DNA of 64,000 nucleotides, taken from the NCBI GenBank assembly GCA_009823395.1, contig CM020513.1, positions 9,341,501-9,405,500 of the forward strand, given 5' to 3'. Under the pieces are notes generated by a model. That model did no database searches and was not told the origin of the DNA. It saw nothing but the letters and a program-made list of their open reading frames with translations. This document shows positions 60,134 through 64,000 of this stretch, piece after piece (position 1 is the first letter of the stretch; each line of letters opens with the position of its first letter). Position numbers and translations under genes: made by a program. The stretch comes from Thamnaconus septentrionalis. Its lineage: Eukaryota > Chordata > Actinopteri > Tetraodontiformes > Monacanthidae.

Positions 60134-60322
60134 CCCGACACGCACACGCACAAACACACGCGCGGAGGCCCCCGGGGGGGGCCGCAGGGGGAGTCAGGAT
60201 GGCCGGATGTGCTCACGATCAGACGGACGGACTGACAAGGACCAGGCGCACAGACGGGCGGGGAGGACGCCGTCGCCGCTGCCGCCGCCGCCACCGCTAC
60301 TGTGGAGTTTGGGGTCGCGACT

Positions 60323-60357
60323 TTTCTTCTTCTTCTTCTTCTTCTTCTTCTTCTTCC
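60323..60357. repeat. (CTT)n trinucleotide repeat
   Basis: About eleven pure TTC units. This is an all-pyrimidine strand of the same class as the GAA/TTC repeats that form triplexes. Confidence 0.95.
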
Positions 60358-60602
60358 CATCCTGTGCTACGTGACATCATTCCTGTTTGGATAGGACAAC
60401 AGGAAGGCCGAGGCAGACGGGGAGCGGTGGGAGGGTGGGGGTGGGAGGTGGGCTTGGGGGGGGGCGTGCGTGGGCGAGCGCTTCAAGGCGCGCGAGGAAA
60501 ACAAAAGGCCGATGGGATCAGTGAGGGTCGACGTGACGTCCGAATCCTTCCTTCAATTCCTCCGAGCAATCAAGCAACGCGCGGCACGTGCCAAATATTC
60601 CT

Positions 60603-60622
60603 ACACACACACACACACACAC
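60603..60622. repeat. (CA)n microsatellite
   Basis: Ten CA units, continued imperfectly to about 60640. Confidence 0.9.
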
Positions 60623-60788
60623 ATACACACGCATGCACACGGCAGGAGTGTGCGCAGAGGCCCGACAGGAAGTGGTGCGAAAAGAATCGGCCTCGGCCGC
60701 GTGCACCTGAAGGCAGCGGTCCGTAGCAACGCCCTGTCGAGCCCTTTTTATTATTTGGTTTTATTTGTTTTTGGGTTGTTGTTTTTTT

Positions 60789-60816
60789 TGTGTGTGTGTG
60801 TGTGTGTGTGCGTGCG
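60789..60816. repeat. (TG)n microsatellite
   Basis: About eleven pure TG units followed by CGTGCGCG. Confidence 0.93.
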
Positions 60817-61232
60817 CGTCACGCCCCGGTCTCGCCCCGCACTTTATCTCATTTGCGACCGACAGCCATTTCCTCCGCCATTCTCCGGAGGGAAGAGCAG
60901 AAGAAGAGTGATGGCGAGCGGCTGAAAAGAGCCGGGTGGCTGGGGGGGGGGCGGGGGGCGGCTGAATGAAAGATGGGGGGGGTCGCAATAATAGCAGACC
61001 CCCCCTCCGACCCCCATTTTGCTTTGTCCCCAGAAGAGGATACAGTGAGTGCCAGCTGTGCTCCCCGAACGCGTCGCGAACGCTACTTCAGAGAAAGTCG
61101 CCCCGCGACTGCTCGCACTCCATCCATCCGCCCCCCTCCCCAACGCCCCCCATTGAACCGCCGGGCGGCCAACCAACCAACCGGCCGGCCCGGGCCGGCC
61201 CGGGCGCCGCCGCTCATCAATTCTGAGCCTTG

Positions 61233-61259
61233 TGCTGCTGCTGCTGCTGCTGCTGCTGC
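61233..61259. repeat. (CTG)n trinucleotide repeat
   Basis: Nine pure GCT units, 73 bp to the left of a CAG run that is its complement. Confidence 0.95.
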
Positions 61260-61331
61260 CGCTGGCCTCTGGACGCAGCAGCTGGCCGCAGGAAGACAAG
61301 TCCGTCCAGTGATCAGCTGCGGCCAGCTGTC

Positions 61332-61385
61332 CAGCAGCAGCAGCAGCAGCAGGAGGAGGAGGAGGAGGAGGAGGAGGGGGGGGTG
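61332..61385. repeat. (CAG)n(AGG)n compound repeat
   Basis: Six CAG units (61332-61351) pass directly into about nine AGG units and a G run. The CAG part can pair with the CTG run at 61233-61259, and the AGG part with the CTC runs at 61558-61630. Confidence 0.95.
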
Positions 61386-61557
61386 AGGGGGGTGGTGGTA
61401 TGGGGGAGTTGGGGGGGTGAGGGGGGGCTCTTTCACTGCTGTCACTAGCCCCCCCGCCAACGCCACCCCCCGACTGTACTTTCTTTCTCTTTCACCTCTT
61501 CCTTCCTACGTTTTTCAACCCCAACAGACACACATCCGCCCCTCCGGCCCTCCTGCG

Positions 61558-61642
61558 CCTCCTCCTCCTCCTCCTTCTCTTCCTCCCTCTCCTCCTCCCC
61601 CTCCTCCTCCTCCTCCTCCTCCTCCTCCTCGGCGGCGGCGGC
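61558..61642. repeat. (CTC)n(GGC)n tract
   Basis: About 73 bp of nearly pure CTC/CCT sequence with a few TTC interruptions, then four GGC units. In the + frame it would read polyserine or polyproline, in the minus frame polyglutamate or polyarginine. All of these are artefacts of the repeat. Confidence 0.95.
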
Positions 61643-62037
61643 AGGCGGCGGCTCCGGCAGCAGCGGCTCCCTTGTTTCCCTTTTCTCTTTCCCGCCTTTC
61701 GCCGAGTCGAACCGTCCATCTCCCCCCCCCCCCCCCTGGCCCGCCGCCGCCTCTCGGCGTCCCCCCTCCTCCCCCCCATTCTCCTCCTGTCCTCCACGCT
61801 GAGCCTTTTTTTTATACGACCTTCTCTCCTCACCCCCCCTTTTTTTTTTTATTTTCGCTGTCACTGCCTTTCTCTCTCTCCGCCTCTGCCTCCGTTCCGT
61901 GTCCCCTCTGTTTTTTTTTGTTTTGTTTTTGCACCCCCACCCCCAACCCAACCCCACCCCACCCCACTCCCCCATCCTCTTCTTCTCCCGTCTTTCTCCT
62001 CGCCTGTCTGTTTCTCGCTCGCCCGTCTCTGAAGTCC

Positions 62038-62193
<156 letters not shown>

Positions 62194-62644
62194 TTTTTTT
62201 TCAGCCGCTCGCTCTTATTTCCGCACAATTTCCATCTCGCTCTTTGTCGCTCTGCCACAGTCTAAACTATGCCTCCTTTTCATCCAAATGTCACAATACT
62301 GTACCATTTTTTTTTCCCCCTTTGGAGCAACTTCTCTTTCTCTCCCCTCCCTCCTCCTCCTCCACCCACCCACCCACCCTCTTTTCTGCTGTATTTTTTT
62401 TACAGGTGTCTGTAAGGCGGGGATTTACATTTTCTCAGGACAGGCAGCCCGTGGAGAGAGGCCTGCTGGCAGATCAAAGGGCCCGGCTGTAAAACGATCT
62501 GAAAGAGTCCGGCATTAGCATCCATCAGGGTACCTTGAAAGCTCCCTGGTCAGCCGAGAGGGAAGCTGAGGGCCCCCCAAAGTGAAAGCCCAGTCTGGAG
62601 AGGAGTGATGGAAGGGCGGAGGGAGCGAGAATGGGGGTGGAGAA

Positions 62645-62703
<59 letters not shown>

Positions 62704-64000
62704 ATGAAAAACAGGCCGCTTGGCTAAAAGACGTGTAAGAAATAGTTCCACGAGGGAGGAAAATTCCCATAATAAGCCGAAAATGTTTTTATTTGGCCGG
62801 GCGAACCCTCCCCGCCCAGCCTTCCTTCCTTTCAAAGCCGTCCCTCTGTCTTTTTAATTTGGTTTTACATCATCCTGGCTGTAAGGGGAGACCATCTCCA
62901 TCTGCGCACCATCTCCACTCCAACAGACTTGGGCTGCTCCACCCTGCAGCCCCGTCCGGGGGTTACGTCTGGTCAGGGGATGAGAACCCGGAGGGAGGGT
63001 GCAGGCAGACAGCGAGGGAGGACTCCCTTCCTGACCCCCCCCCCCCCCCTCCCCTCACCCCCCTCAGCCTGCTGGATGTTCTCCCTCAAGGTCGAACTGC
63101 TGGAAGAGACCAAGGGATGGGTGTCCCCGTGCAGCTTTTCGTTTTTTTAAGCACTATTCGCACTCTGGAGGAGCACGAACAGAACATGTGTGAAAAATAT
63201 TTTTTGGATTATTTTTTACTCTTCATCTGAGAGTCAAATCGACAGAATTTCCACAAAAATCAGCTTCACACATTCCGAGACCTGCAAATATGTTTTTCGT
63301 TGAAGACCTTTTCAAATGTTTGCGTATTTCATTGCTAGCGCTTTGATGCAAATCAAAGCTAATTACCCGCGGCCTCGTCGTAGCACCGAGTGTGAGGTTT
63401 CACCTTTGACTGGCCGCGAATGGGATTTATTTATTTGTTCGTTTGCTGGGAATCGCGGAAAATGTTGTCGACGCACGGAAGGTTTTGAGTGAGCAGCGTC
63501 CGCAGGATCAACTCCGACGTGGCGAGCGCTGCGGCTGTGCGTCGCGTGCTGCTGCTGGGAAACGTGGCCGTTAGCGTTAACTGATCTGTCTGGACGGATG
63601 AGGAAACCAAAGTGTTCCTCTGCCCCCTCGTTCTTCGAGAAAAAAAAAAAAATCCAACAGCCAGTTCTCGACTCGACAGTGTTTCCTGAAGTCATCGCTC
63701 TGTTCTTCTGCTGGGTTTCTGCTTCTTCCAGCACAGCGGTCGTGCAGCGCCGTCCTGTCACGCACGCAGCTGCAGGCTTCACGTAGCCTCATTAGCTTAC
63801 GTAGCTTCACGCTGCTCGCAGTGGGAAAACAGGCACAAGCAGTTTTACTTCATTTTCGAAAAGAGGTTTTTCAAAACTGTGCAATTGAGCGAAATTCCTG
63901 AAAAGGCACAAAGAAATTCCGTGCATCCTGGTCAGTGCATTTGGATTGATTGTGGAGTCTTGTGCATTTTGAAAAATTTTGCACGATTACGCCTTTAACA
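62194..64000. other. Non-coding stretch at the right end
   Basis: A pyrimidine-rich lead ends TTTTTTTTACAG at 62405, an acceptor-like site. The following 110 bp (to about 62520) are non-repetitive and could be an exon or a regulatory block, but no good donor follows. A GA tract, a short C run near 63040 and featureless sequence make up the rest. The part at about 62700-62900 looks like candidate regulatory DNA. No gene is recognised. Confidence 0.4.
62648..62696. repeat. (GA)n microsatellite
   Basis: Pure AG repeat of about 49 bp, the complement of the long CT tract about 450 bp to the left. Confidence 0.97.

Larger units (their letters stand above)
59800..61400. promoter_or_regulatory. CpG-rich, promoter-like region
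   Basis: The + strand becomes GC-rich with frequent CpG, unlike the rest of the window. Examples are CGGGGCCGAGCGTCACCGGC near 59874 and GCGAGCGCTTCAAGGCGCGC near 60473. CRE-like TGACGTCC (60533), E-box CACGTG (59957-59962) and GC-box-like CCCCGCC words are present. No TATA box stands out. A CpG island of this size in a vertebrate genome is usually a promoter. The open frames across it (for example 59920-60726) are low-complexity and change register with the repeats, so I do not call a gene. Which strand is transcribed is unknown; a GTGAGT donor-like site at 61045 fits a + strand first exon but is weak evidence. Confidence 0.4.

Noticed and set aside
59920..60726. 268-codon + frame in the CpG-rich region
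   Set aside because: It contains polyserine from (CTT)n, polyglycine/arginine from GC-rich triplets and His/Thr from (CA)n. No domain is visible, and a 173-codon minus frame overlaps it.
61445..61975. 176-codon minus frame rich in Glu and Arg
   Set aside because: It is the complement of the CTC tract. There is no domain and the composition follows the repeat.

Overview
The window reads as one 64 kb piece of vertebrate nuclear DNA, most probably from a ray-finned (teleost) fish. The grounds are a tRNA-headed SINE of a kind very common in teleosts, present in two copies with clear target-site duplications; LINE-like 3' ends with (CATCTG)n and (TCTTA)n tails; two PIF/Harbinger-type DNA-transposon remnants carrying a Myb/SANT-like reading frame; and a high density of dinucleotide and trinucleotide microsatellites. 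Nothing prokaryotic is present: no operons, rRNA or CRISPR array.

No complete protein-coding gene can be supported. Almost all open frames are short, overlap one another on both strands, or translate simple repeats. The best coding candidate is one 40-nt internal exon (50,933-50,972) with a good polypyrimidine tract, CAG acceptor and AG/GTAAGG donor; its gene is not recognised. The likeliest reading is intergenic or intronic DNA of a large gene, with a CpG-rich, promoter-like region towards the right end (about 59.8-61.4 kb).

Layout. 0.1-1.3 kb: a composite inverted-repeat element enclosing two LINE-like 3' ends. 1.3-8.2 kb: unique, fairly AT-rich non-coding DNA. 8.2-9.4 kb: a decayed Harbinger-like transposon with a frameshifted Myb-like pseudogene. 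9.4-20 kb: non-coding, with a 46-bp-arm foldback at 12.3 kb and several microsatellites. 20.1-22.4 kb: a 60-bp block duplicated in direct orientation with one mismatch between the copies, the most puzzling feature in the window. 22-31 kb: GC-balanced, non-repetitive DNA that looks like candidate cis-regulatory sequence. 31.4-31.8 kb: the full-length SINE. 33.7-34.1 kb: a 203-bp tandem duplication. 34-47 kb: non-coding. 46.9-47.4 kb: a Harbinger MITE that keeps the start of the Myb frame. 47-56 kb: microsatellite-rich, with the candidate exon. 56.5 kb: a truncated SINE copy about 97% identical to the first over the shared part. 59-62.7 kb: CpG-rich DNA with CTG, CAG, GGA, CTC, CTT and very long CT and GA tracts. 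62.7-64 kb: non-repetitive DNA.

No genes can be shown to work together here. What the window records is mobile-element history and candidate regulatory DNA. Statements about conservation are inference, because no alignment was possible.
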